Below are positions 6,025-17,029 of a stretch of DNA of 64,000 bases, in pieces; position 1 is the stretch's first letter, and every line of letters begins with the position of its first letter. This DNA comes from Anthostomella pinea (Eukaryota > Ascomycota > Sordariomycetes > Xylariales > Xylariaceae). The stretch is from contig CAUWAG010000012.1 of the NCBI GenBank assembly GCA_963556695.1, positions 1 through 64,000 on the forward strand, given 5' to 3'. The position numbers and the translations under genes were made by a program. A model generated the notes under the pieces. The model did not search any database and was not told where the DNA came from. It was given only the letters and a program-made list of their open reading frames with translations.

Positions 6025-9000
6025 CTAACCCGCTGTTCCGACCGTCAAACGGCTTCCAATATCACGGAGGACATAGATCTGCCCGAACAGATCCGTCACG
6101 TTGTAAAACAGGCGCCAGATTTCCATCTGGGGAGACTTCCTCGCCCGCGCTTCCACCGAGCTCGCCTCTGCCGAGTGCCCCTCTAGTCGTCTAAATGCCT
6201 CCTCCAGACAACTGCGCTCGTACTGGGCGATCTCAAACAGTTGGTCCTTCTTAGCGGCAAGGTCGTCGCCACTATTGCTGCTCCCTCCACAGGCGCCGCT
6301 TTGGGCCTCAAACTCGGGGAAGTCGACCGAGTTCAAATTGCCCTCGTCACGATCGCGCACAGCTGAGCCGTGGTCGTTATACATGCGACACATGGCCGCC
6401 AGATGCTGGCACGCGGCGGCGGCGTAGTACTTCTCCGTGGGAGAGGAGAAGCAGTCTCGACCGTTCTCGATCCACGAGCCCAGCAGGCAGCTTACGAAGT
6501 TGAAGGTGTACGTGGCCGAGGTATGGTCCGCCGACGTCGTGCGCACCCAGCGGAAAAAGTGCTCCCTCATCACGCCGTTGCTGAACTGGTGCCGTTTCAG
6601 CAGCTCGTTGTCCTCATTCTGCGTGACGTGCGTCTGGAAGTAGATCCGCAGCTCGCATGTGACGTTCTTGCGGTCCCACGCGCTCGCCGAGAGCACCGCC
6701 GGGTGCTTTAAAGCGCGGGTGACGAACTTGCGCAAAGGTACCAGAACCTCCTGCCTTTTTGCCTCTTCAACGTTCGGTGGATCGCCAATGGGATCCTAAG
6801 CAAGTTGCGAACCGTCCGCCAAGCCAGTCACACCGTTCGTTGGAGTATCATTACAGCCAGTATGGTCCAGGTCATTGGCGCCGCGTGAGTTGCTGACAGA
6901 GTCGATCACGTGGTCGATGAGTTGGCGAAGTTCCGGAACCCGTCCGGCGTAGTTGACTCCGGCAACCGCCTCCATGAACTCGTCGACTTGATAATTCAGG
7001 AGAGCGGCCATCATGCCCTCAAATAAGAAGGCTGGTGGGGCGAAGGTGCGCGTGCGATTGCTACACGTTGGCCACGCCAGTGGGATGACGTCGAAGTACT
7101 TGTCTTCTTCCACGCCCTTCCGCGTGAAGACGCTCAGCCTCCGTTCTCGGACTATTGGTCGGAACAGGGTCCCTTCGACCATGGACGCCCGAATCTCCCA
7201 CTCGGGAGTTTTCGAGAAAAGGGGGGTCCCTCGCCAGAGTTTCGAAAGTCTGGGTATGATAGATGTATCTCCGCGCAGGCTTGATCCCACATGAAAAGCC
7301 GGTGGGATAGTCGAGGCCTTGAGGGCGGCGAGCCTGTAGGCCTCGGCCAGGAATGGGGAGGTGTAGCTGACCTTCTCAATCCAGAGGCACTGTGGACGTC
7401 TGCCCTCGGGAGACTGAATGAATACGACAGCTCGGCGAACGGCTGAACTGAGCTGCTCATCGAAATCCCGCCAAATATCCAGTCGCCGTGCTTCGCAGAG
7501 TACAAGGGTTCCGTAAGCTGTCTCTTCGACTGACTTGTTCAAAGAGTCATCCTCGCTTTGGTCCAGAAGTGTCCTGTAGCATGCTTGGTAGAGGCAGATA
7601 GTAATCCTAGAACGCAGGACCTCATCGGAGAAAGCAGAAAGTTCACCCTTCTCGATGAGATCCACAAGCTTCGTAAACCCCTGCACAAGCAGAAGCGTAG
7701 GGTATAGAGTGGAAAGGTTCTGGTGACATTCTCTTAGTGGCTGTCAAGTGCGTGAACGTGGGACAACTTACCCATTTATCCTGTATCTTCGAGACGGCAG
7801 ACCACCAAGTATCACAAAGGAAAGCCACAGCCTTGGTTATCTGGGGTAGACAGTGCTGTGGTGAATTCTGGCAAAGAAGTGCCACCAAGGCGTTGCAGTT
7901 TGCGCTGGAACTGGGGTTCCTCTCCTTTGGATAGGTCTTGAAGTAATCCTCTGCCTCGAACATGTTGATCATCTTCTCTGGGCGAGCATTTCTGCCGAGA
8001 AGTTTCAGACAAGTCAGGGTTTTCGCCGTATCGTCCACGTCGGCCATGAAAGAGGAGGCTGAGAGGGAGGTCAGGACATGGGCTTCTGAAGAAAAGACGG
8101 ATCTGTCGTACCAAAACCGATAGTACCTCCTTCATCTATAAGAGCCTGAGAAAGGGCTTCTACCATCTTATTCAAGCCTGGACACTGGAGATCCACGGGC
8201 GAGAATCCTGAGGCAAGCAAGGTAGACAGAGCCTAGAAGCAGAAGTCAGGTACCGGAATGGCCGAGTGACGGTGTCGAGAACTCACCCAACTGGATTCAA
8301 AATATGTAGAGGGGTGTTACGGTATTACATAATACCTCCACATATTTATGTACATATATACCCCTAGCTTCCCCTTTCTTTTCCGACATTGCCTCTTCTT
8401 CCTTAGATATCGTTGAATCTAGATATTTCAACCCATCAGCTCTGACCAGCGCAGCTGCAGGCCTGATTGTCACAAGGGGTAAGCACTGGGAACACCACCA
8501 CTAGCTTTACCGGCGGCATTTTCGACAACATCTTTGAGATACGGCTCGGCCTCGTCGTCCCAGCGGGATGCTTTCATTAAATATGCCGATGTTGATGATG
8601 GCGACCCCATCATGGATCCAAATGTTGTGTGGTGGGCAATCCTGTCAAAGTCTATCTTGTCCATGAATGCTTCAAGGGAGTGGAAAACAGTCGATCGCAT
8701 GTTGCCGTACAGATCATCGGGCCTGAAATGCGACAGTTTCTGTGCATTGATCTTCATCAACTGATGGAACCCATCAAATTGGAAATCGAGCGATGGGTCT
8801 TCCCTGACGAGAAGACCAATCAGGGCTGGGACAGTGACCTCGAAGCCAACCTGAACAGTGGACCCGACAGCCCACGATCGCAGCATGGAACGCAGAGAGC
8901 TAACGGCCCTCTCAATGCGGTCCCCGAGACCCATGGTGTCCACATGTTCAAGCTGTAGCGGTTGAGCTCGATGGCGTAGGAGGGACAGGAGCGCCGCAGC

Positions 9001-9309
9001 AGTGCTCAAGATGCCATCGACTTGCGATGCGGTTTCGCCCCAACTTCCTTCCTCCGACTGACTGTCTAGGAGATAGTCGAAGCACCTGGGAAGAAGCCAC
9101 TGGCACTTCCCGTCAATGACCTTGGTCACCAAAGAAACAAAGGCTGTGTCATAAATGGAACAGCTCATCGACCCGAACCTGAAAACTCCGTCGGTAGCAC
9201 CTACGCTACTCTGGAGCAGTGAACGCGCCGCGGCATCTAGCTCATCGGTCCGGAGTGTCGAAGGCCCATTGTCGTTGGTAGCATGGGATGAAGATACACG
9301 TCGCTCCAT
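6025..9309 (-). pseudogene. Bifunctional diterpene synthase (CPS/KS type), LTR-disrupted
   Basis: This encoded a fungal bifunctional terpene cyclase of the copalyl diphosphate/kaurene synthase type, which cyclises geranylgeranyl diphosphate in a class II step and then ionises the product in a class I step. Visible landmarks are SCSIYDTAFVSLV near the N-terminus, the class II acid motif DVDDTA (about 8025-8042), the class I motif DEFME (about 6975-6988) and an NSE-like NDxxSxxxDxxE (about 6340-6375). Introns with good borders are 8233-8286 and 7681-7771. A solo LTR sits in the coding sequence at 8315-8474; ignoring it and one target-site copy, the frame continues directly into the family's TYFE.SW segment. 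An in-frame TAG occurs at 6796-6798 (consistent with CAG to TAG). Near 8085-8125 the frame changes across a GT-AG interval of only 26 or 41 nt, which may be a deleted intron or an indel. Product (gibberellin-type or other) cannot be told. A start at 9357 is also possible. Confidence 0.88.
8315..8474 (+). mobile_element. Solo LTR, 160 bp, TSD AGGGG
   Basis: Begins TGTTACGG and ends TGTCACA. It is flanked by the 5-bp duplication AGGGG at 8310-8314 and 8475-8479. Copies of the same element occur at 59310-59469 (opposite strand) and 60069-60235, each with its own 5-bp duplication, so this is a bona fide LTR family and the internal region has been lost by recombination. Near its 5' end GGTATTA/TAATACC (8321-8336) forms a hairpin. 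It disrupts the diterpene synthase coding sequence. Confidence 0.93.
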
Positions 9310-10526
9310 AATGATGTGGTTTGAATACATAGCTTGGGTACCCAGATAGGAGACCAAAGAATGGCTTTGCGTAATTATACCTGTCGAAGCATAGCGACCG
9401 ACAAACCAAAGGCTCAGCAGGGCTTTATGAGCGGTGCGTTACAGGTATATCTCAACATCTAGTCTGCTTGCATTGCTCGAATTGGACATGGGCCTACTCG
9501 TCTTGCTCTGTCGGGTAAGTTAACCCCGAATGTAGAACACGGCAAGCTTGAATCGGATCAGCCCTGTACGAAGAGAGAATATCGTGGTTTGGCTGTGTGT
9601 GAGTTTTCCTAACATCCTCACGAGCGTTGTTCGCACTGGGTGTGATCGTGTTGATTCTGATGGTGTCGACCTTGATTGTGCCACTGGAAGTGCCGAGGCA
9701 GTGCATGCAATGTAAGCGATGACTACAGGCTAATCTATCGTGCGAGACACGCGTAGGTCACCCAATGACATCGCCAGAGGGGGGGGTTCCCTGCCTCCCG
9801 CCCCAAAGTACCTTGCATTACGGTCCGAAGCGAAGTGGCTACGGGATGAAAAATAACATGTTACACCGATGGACGACGACCCCGTATTCCGACGTAGTAG
9901 TGCATACATATGCAGTGGGCTAGGTGCTACACCCTATAAGTGTTAAGGGACAAGATGCCGCCGTTGCATTTTGGGTGCCGCCCGTGGTGCCAATCGAACA
10001 TTGTCGCATACGCAGTTGGCTGGGCCGCGTGGGGGCTATTGGGGGCTATTGGGCCACCCGTCACGTCGTCAAGGTCCAAGTTCACTCTTCCCTTTACTTG
10101 CTCCATCATGTCAACCGAAAAGACGGTTCTGCCGCGTAGGCTTCTGCCAGGCACAGGCATGAGCAATCTATCGAGTGCAACCCCTTTGGCGGTTGGGTAA
10201 CATGATGGCATGATGGTTAGGACCGTTAATACCCCCTTCTAAATGAAACGGGAATCATGCCGCCAATGAATCCTTCCGTGAATCCGTCTACCGCAGTCAG
10301 CCAATGTTACCCACCATTGGACCTCACCGCTTCGGGGGGAAGCTGCATGGCACATTCTTTGCTTATCCCGCAAGCTCTTCTCGGGACTTTCAAATGATGC
10401 CCCTCTTGATCCAAACGATTCTTTCCCCCTCACTGGCTTACGCTTCATCGTCGCCCTGCCGCCTACCTTGCTCTTGTTTTCGTTACTAGAAGCGTTGCCA
10501 ATTGTCCTCGGAGTCCTCCCCCATCA
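9310..10526. other. Intergenic, no supported gene
   Basis: Upstream region of the diterpene synthase relic and then about 900 bp with only short overlapping frames on both strands around 9.9-10.5 kb. A direct repeat of GGGGGCTATT occurs at about 10031-10050. No cluster partner such as a P450 or GGPP synthase is seen. Confidence 0.4.
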
Positions 10527-10985
10527 TGTCCACCATCTCAATACCGGCATATGAAGGGTTTGGCATCACTCTGATTATCCTTACTGCCGCATGTGTCTGC
10601 ATCCGATTCTTTATGAACTCCCACACTAAGCTAGGCATTGATGACTGTGCGTTGATATCCATCTTGTTGGCACGGTGAGCGGCTAATGATTTGAAGATCT
10701 ATCCATCGTCGGCCTGTGCTTCTTGATCACGACGTTCGCAGTATTTGATGTTCTCGCACCCGGTAGGAATTCCCAGACTGTTGGTTTCATAACAAGCTTT
10801 CAGTAGGCTAACATTCTACCAGTGTTTTTGGGTCTCACGGCGCCGGATTTGGTGTGGCTGCAGAAGGTAAAGACCCCGCTTCGCTCTTAGCTTCTCGCCA
10901 TTGTATTAATCTCGAGCTCCCATAGATTTCCGTCGTGATCATTATCTTGGTCCAAGGCACCTTGTGGTTCACCAAGGCACCTGTC
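10527..10985 (+). pseudogene. 5' fragment of a rhodopsin-domain (PTH11-like) receptor
   Basis: An ATG at 10527 opens a frame reading STISIPAYEGFGITLIILTA and then a Cys/Arg/Phe-containing helix and LGIDDCALISILLAR, typical of the first transmembrane segments of the fungal rhodopsin-domain membrane proteins. A GTGAGC donor follows at about 10677. Later pieces in other frames, including an HGAGFGVAAE-like loop and a helix ending LWFTKAPVTTLA (about 10925-10985), fit the next segments. The similarity stops where LINE sequence begins at about 10990, so the LINE seems to have cut the gene. No matching 3' half is found beyond the LINE. An intact relative lies at 25.2-26.6 kb. Confidence 0.55.
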
Positions 10986-11124
10986 ACCACACTTGCCAAA
11001 AACAATTATTTTTCTTGGCGCCCCGCTGTTAGGGTGCAACCTCGATTCCTGCGTTAAAGCAGGCACTTCTTTCAGTAATTGACTATCTTTGTTAAGACAA
11101 AAGAAAAAATTTCTCACAAGCCAG

Positions 11125-12703
11125 ATGGCACCCTTCCATGACGGGCCCCCAAATACGCCCGTGGCCGTCCCAAAGACGACCACCGGCGGCGTGCTCAAAT
11201 CCCTGGCCCCTAGAAAGACATACGGCCTGACAACTCCGAGCAGGCTCCGCCAGGCGCTGCTTGGCAACATCAGCAACAGCCCGTCACAGGTCTCTGAGGC
11301 TGACTTTCATCGTTATTTCCCCTCTAAAAAGAAAATCCCGAAATATCAATGACAACAGCATCACTGGAATGAAACAACCTCAATTGAATGAAATCTCGAC
11401 AGACCAAGCCATTACATACGATATAAAGAATAAAACCTCCTCCTCAGAGTGCCAGGACCAAGTTGCCAGAATACTGGCTAAAAACAAGCACCTTTATAAA
11501 GCCAGGATAACAATGTTTTAAGAGTGTGCTACAGTGGTTGATAAGACACTTGAGAAAGCTGGAACCGAACTATACTCTCATGCCAAGGAGTTCAGCACTT
11601 TCTTCTTTAAAGGTCTGAGCGAGTGGCTGGAAACCCGAGATCCGCCCAAAAGGAAGACCATCCTTGGGGGGATAGGGATGGTAAAGCCCACCATGACCTT
11701 TGCCCAAGCTGTCTCCTCTAGCCAACGACAGCATCCACGGACAATCAACACTACCATAAAGAAAACACAGCCTGGTGCCTGTATCACTGCCAACCAACTG
11801 AAGAAGAAACAGGATAATCTCTGGGTCTTTGTCCGCATAGATAATAGCCACCTAGAGCCTTACAAAATAAAGTCTACACTGAACAGAAGACTTAAGCTCC
11901 ACCCTCAAGAGCTTAGAGAAGTGACCCGGTGCCCCTCCGGATTTACCTTATACCCAAGGGACAAGCCAACTCAGGCTAAGCTCCTGGCCTTCCAAGAAGA
12001 AATCACCAATATTCTTAAGGCAGAAAAGATCGAGACCTACACGATCTGGCATCACTATAAGGTCAATGGATGCCCAAGAAAGGTCATCAATACAGAAGGA
12101 TTGATAATCGATATTACCAACATTACTATTGCTGATGAAGTTGAAGCCCAAACAGGTGACAGACCTTTAAGGTATATATTCTCAAAGAACACAGTTGATT
12201 CTGATCCAGAGACCACATGGGTGATCTCTCTGCCCCGTGCAGCAAAAAAACCATTCATGCTTTTTGCTCATTTAATGACCTCAAGGCACATTCAATACTC
12301 CCCCAAGGTTCATCAGTATGCGAGCTGCTTCAGATACCATGGTGATAACTACCGATATGAAAAGCAAGTATGTGCATGTTGCGCCAGTACAATACACTAG
12401 TGGGAATGCAAAAAACCAATCCCAAAATGTGTCAACTACAAAGAACCTCATGTTGCCAACTTCGACAAATGCCCTGCACGCCCCAAGGTTGTGAAAGGCA
12501 TCATCCATAAGCACACATGGGAGCAAATCCAGGAAATAAGGCTGGCCGAAGAAAGAGCCAGATCCAGGGCCTTTAATGAAACAGGCAGAAACCAAGCTGG
12601 GTCAACACCTAACAATAATAACAAAGACACTACAATACAAATCGACACAACAGATACAGCTCATCCTAAGGATGCCGACACCATTGTCGTCAGTCAATGC
12701 TAG
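11125..12703 (+). pseudogene. LINE ORF1 (gag-like), frameshifted
   Basis: Starts MAPFHDGPPNTPVAVPKTTT at 11125. A frameshift occurs around 11335-11350, a TAA at 11519-11521, and the main remaining frame runs 11534-12400. That frame carries a basic stretch TRDPPKRKTILGG, a KKKQDNLWVFVRID segment and a final cysteine-rich CFRYHGDNYRYEKQVCACC zinc-knuckle-like region. After a TAG a further knuckle-like CVNYKEPHVANFDKC and a low-complexity tail follow up to 12703. The protein would be the nucleic-acid-binding component of the LINE RNP. It is not functional as it stands. Confidence 0.75.
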
Positions 12704-12739
12704 GTACATCAAATGAAACACATCGACACGGGCATCTAG

Positions 12740-15700
12740 TCATCCATTCTGTAAATGCAGCAGGAGGACAAAAGAGTGCAGGCCCTACAAAGTTAGCCAT
12801 TAACCTGGCTGACTACAAAGGAAAACAAGCAGACATCATTGTGATGCAAGAGCCCTAGGTTGGCATACCACCAGGCAGGAGAATGGGAGTAAAGACACAC
12901 CCCAATTACAATATATACTCCCCAATGGATTCCTGGGACAGTGATAGTACACGGCCCAGATCTCTCATCTATGTGAGAAAACACCTTTAAACAGATCAAC
13001 TTCGGCCCTATGCTACACAAGACATCACCTGGGTCAAGGTACAAGGCATTATATTTGCCAATGTCTACCGGCCATGTGACAACCCACAGGAAATGGATGA
13101 TATTCTAGAAGTATGGACTCCACCTTTTGGCTGTGTTATAGCTGGGGATTTCAATGCTGACGACACATCCTGGGACTCGAGCAATCCAGGATATCATGGT
13201 GGTGTCATACTTGCACAGACTATGGCAGACCATGGACTGGATCTGATTTCTGAACCAAATGTCCCAACACATGATGACGGAAATGTACTAGACCTGGTGT
13301 TCTCAGATGTCCCCATGGCCGAAGCCTCAGTGAATGATGCACTCTAGTGCACTTCAGATCATAAGACATTACGAATAGTTGTCCCAATTCAGGGAGATCT
13401 AGACCGAGTCCCCAAGGCCAATCATTGGATAGTACCGGATAATAAACTACAAGAGCTGGCAGACAATGTCCAAACCAGGATTCATGAACTCCCCCGGCTG
13501 GGTGTATCCCCTGGCCAGGTAGATACCTTTACACAAAGCTTGATCAACATGATCCAAGGCTGTATCAGGACAGTGGGCAAGAAGCCCCGTCAATCTAGGC
13601 CCACTGCTTGGTGAAATGATGACTGCAAAGCAGCTGTTCAGACATACAGGGTCCTTTCTAAATAGACTACAAGCCAAGAAGGGCGGAATTCAGCCCGACA
13701 GGAATTTCGCCGCGTGGCTCGGAAAGCTAGGAGAGAGTACTGGCAGACTCTAATTGATTCAGCAATTGAGCCAAAGGACCTATACAGAATCATCTCTTGG
13801 CACAAGCTATCAGCAGAATTGCGTTCCCCTCCAATCATCATAGGAGACCAAATATTCGAGTCATAAGAGAGCAAGGCAAATGCATTACGCTCAGCCACGC
13901 TTGAATGAAGTACCTCAGACAACGATATTATCGACCCCTGGTCTGCTCAGATCACACAAGCCAAGCCATACATCCCCCTTGAATACTTTGTCGGACTAGA
14001 AGAGGCTTAAGGGTGCACTATAGGGACCAAGAGCAACTCCCCGGGAGTAGACACCCTCACAGTACGAATTCTGAAAGCTTGCTGGCCAGTCATTGGGGAA
14101 CATATCAGAGCCCTTTTCCAGACCTGTCTATAGATTGGACACCACCCTAAACCATTCAAAATAGCTGAAGTAGTGATGATCTCAAAACCAGGCAAGACAG
14201 ACTACTCCAATCCTCGGGCCTACAGACCAATATTGCTACTGTCATGTCTTGGCAAAGGCCTAGAACGATTCATCGCAAAAAGAATCACCTGGTTTGTTAT
14301 CAAACTTGGAATTCTAGCTCCACAACATTTTGGAGCTCTACCAAAGCGCTCTGCCACTGACCTGGTAGCTGCACTCATATACAATATTGAGCAGGCCCTC
14401 GACCAAGGCCTCGTTGCAACAGTAGTCACGTCAGATGTGAAAGGGGCCTTTGATGCTGCCCTAATGGGACGGCTGGTGGTTCGTATGAGAGAACAGGGCT
14501 GGCCGGGCTTTCTCATAAGATGGGTCCAGTCATTTATGTCCAAGTGGTCCGCAAGGGTTTGGTTTGAAGGTATTGTGACCGATATAAAAGCTCTCACTTG
14601 TGGGCTATCACAAGGCTCACCAGCCTCTCCAATCCTTTACATGCTGTATACAGAGCCAATCTGTGTCCGACTTGGTATAAAAAAGAGACGCTTTGGATAT
14701 GCAGACGACCTAGCGACTCTCTGCATTGGAAAGAACCTTGAGGAAACAGCTACAGAGGCTTCTGAAAATCTTTATTTGTTTAATTGATAGGGACATAACA
14801 ACGCTATTCAATTTAATCCCGACAAAACTAAGATCATGCACTTCTTAAAGAAAAAGAACTCAGACAACCCTCCAGTCCGCCACGGGACAATGAACAAAAT
14901 AGCCAAGGTTTCCATGCAATAGCTAGGTGTCCTTCTGGATAGAAAACTAAACTTTAAAAATCATGTTTCTCACTGAGCTAAGAAAGCTAGTAAGGTAACA
15001 AATCACCTTTGAGGACTATGCAACACAATCAAAGGACTCCCAATAAAGTCAACCAGGAGGGCTGTGAAAGCTTGTGTTATTCCTATTCTTACACATGGCT
15101 TAAAGGCCAGGTACCCAGGAATCAAAAAAATCAGGAGCTCAGGTGAGACATCAGCATGTCATATTAAGGGGCTTCTTGGAACAATAGATGCTGTACTACG
15201 AACAGCGATCAGGGCTACCCTGCCGGTCTAGAAAACACACCCTGGACATATCCTATACTTTGAATCACAGATTCCTCCAGCAGGAGTTCTTGCGGAGGCA
15301 ATAAGACGGCGTCACGGCCTACGACTCGGACGTTTAGACTAAAGACACCCTCTTGTTGGCAGGCTCCAAATACAAGCTCGCAAGAATCCAACAAGGCTAC
15401 AAAGGAGCTTCCAGCTAGTCCCTGACTTTTAGAGACCAACACTTACCAGGCCATTATGAAAGAAGCCCCCAATATATAAAGACAAAGACAAAGAAACAGA
15501 GCTCTTTAAGCAATGGCTACAAGAGAGAAACGTGAACACTGACCTTGTCATCTATTCAGATGGATCATAATTGGACGACCAAGGCATAACCCGCACTGGA
15601 TAGGGTTATATCATCAGGAAAGGCGGCACTACACAAGAAGTATACCGGGGAAAGGGCAGACTTCTCCAAGCAGAAGTAATAGATGCTGAAGTCCATGGTG

Positions 15701-16020
15701 CTCTCCAAGGTCTCGCAGCAGCCAGGGCAATTGGACACAGAAAACAGCTATATGTCTGCCTGGACAACACGTCAGTGGTAGATGGGCTCAATGGGACTCC
15801 ACCCAAGACATCACAGAACATTTTTCTACGATTTTAAGAACTTGCCATAGCACACACTCCTGGAGTGACCGTCAAGTGGATTCCTAGACACAGAGATATT
15901 GATAGTAACGAAGCTGCCGATACACTAGCAAAAGAGGGTGCCATGCTAGAAACAGACACAATAAACCTTCCTACAATCTCTTGGGTCAAGAGATATCTCA
16001 AAAGAAAGGGCAAGAAAGTG
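12740..16020 (+). pseudogene. LINE ORF2: endonuclease, reverse transcriptase, RNase H
   Basis: Endonuclease traces: ADIIVMQEP (about 12830), GDFNADDTSW (13145-13174), LDLVFSDVP and TSDHKTL (about 13295-13370). Reverse transcriptase: MISKPGKTDYSNPRAYRPI (from 14176), DVKGAFDAA (14434-14460), GLSQGSPASPILY (14602-14640), and the catalytic FGYADDLATL (14692-14721). RNase H: LVIYSDGS (about 15546), AEVHGALQGLAAARAIG, and the C-terminal TVKWIPRHRDIDSNEAADTLA (about 15870-15930) with conserved His and Asp. At least ten in-frame stops interrupt it; the longest clean stretch is 14173-14787. Stops often replace Trp or Gln, for example PTAW followed by TGA at 13614. Confidence 0.85.
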
Positions 16021-16215
16021 TCACAGCGAGCGTACTGAGGAGCTGGGACATGGCCGGCCGCAAGCAGCTATTACTCTATTGACGAGAATATCAAGACTAG
16101 AGAGGAAAGGAAGAGAGAGAAAGATAGGTACAGCGGGAGGTTGTCACTTTAAGGGGATCCTCTGGTCAGATCCTTCCCTTATTAGGAGGTATCGGTTTGT
16201 TATGTAGGAAGGTCC
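16018..16215 (+). repeat. Displaced fragment of telomere-linked helicase, inverted copy of 19.2-19.4 kb
   Basis: From TGTCAC(A/G)GCGAGC onward this stretch matches the reverse complement of about 19190-19375 inside the TLH gene, coding for RAYWGAGTWPAASSYYSIDE and ENIKTREERKRE, and continues through AAGGGGATCCTCTGGTCAGA to GGAAGGTC(C/T)GT, where the match ends. It carries TGG-to-TGA and similar changes. It is joined to the LINE exactly at a TGTCAC microhomology. Confidence 0.85.
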
Positions 16216-17029
16216 GTAATTATTACGAGAAAAGGTATAAATTCAATGCTTCACCTACCAGATCATAGGCGAGCCCCATGCAGTTCTACCTGGACGCTCG
16301 TCCTGATATTATCCGATAAAGCGCGTTTCGATACGTTAGGTTCTTCCTAGTCACAACGGGTAAAATCCTAAAGGGGCCCACAATCTGACACTGGTTCGAC
16401 AATAGCTACAACTATCTTGGGCTGGTTTTTTCCCAGGCAAGGTTAAGGCAGCTGAGGCTAGGGTTAGCCGGGTCATATGGGTAGTCCAGTCATTGGAAGC
16501 TCAGTTGATACCAACCACGGAGCAGATCGCCGATGAAGAACTATCTGAAGAACCTCTTACACTAAGCCTGAGAGATCGCGACGCCTGGCCTTCACCCGGA
16601 AGAGATCCGAAGAGCCGGAAGGCACGCCAACAGTCAGTATTCAATCTGGCGGGACGCGTCAGACCCCAATATGTCTGACGACTTGTCGTCAGATTCAGAG
16701 TCCGATTCATCTGTTCGAGAGAGAGACAAAGAAGGCCCAAAAGAAGAGGATATTCTCAAGATATGAGCATCCACAGAGCCCATCAGAACCAGCGCGTCTA
16801 GATAGGAGAAGTTCAAGTTGACGCCGTCGAAGGAAACCTTCCTCCGAGGCAGCGAGAATTGGTCCTTGTCCAAGGACGCCCTACTCCTTCCCCTGTACAA
16901 GATTGGCTGGGAAGAGGGTGGCGAGGCCAGTCGGGAGGGCGACCTCACGATCGCGGAGGCCATCATTAACCCTTGCAAGGCTAGTCCCCTCAACCTCATC
17001 TCCGGCCTGACCGGAGGAGCCAATATGAT
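16216..17029. other. Subtelomeric sequence, unassigned
   Basis: Between the TLH fragment and the main TLH relic. Open frames on both strands (for example 16634-17089 minus, 16818-17093 plus) lack recognisable motifs. GCTAGGGTTAGCC at about 16460 contains a telomere-like unit. The minus-strand frame is in phase with the helicase C-terminus and may be its downstream tail. Confidence 0.4.

Larger units (their letters stand above)
10990..16020 (+). mobile_element. Degenerate Tad-like LINE (gag, EN, RT, RNase H)
   Basis: A ~5-kb non-LTR retrotransposon with all expected domains in order on the plus strand: gag-like ORF1, apurinic endonuclease, reverse transcriptase and RNase H. This domain set is that of the Tad1/I-type fungal LINEs. 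Many in-frame stops are TAG/TGA at positions expected to be Trp or Gln, consistent with RIP. The left edge cuts the receptor fragment. At the right edge the sequence switches at about 16018 to a fragment of telomere-linked helicase without a visible poly(A) or simple-repeat tail, so the 3' end was probably lost or recombined. Borders are approximate. Confidence 0.88.

Noticed and set aside
8315..8474. LTR region as an intron of the diterpene synthase
   Set aside because: Its ends are TGT...ACA with a 5-bp flanking duplication and it matches two other insertions, so it is an insertion and not an ancestral intron.
10990..16020. Active LINE
   Set aside because: EN, RT and RNase H are all interrupted by many in-frame stops and the 3' tail is missing.
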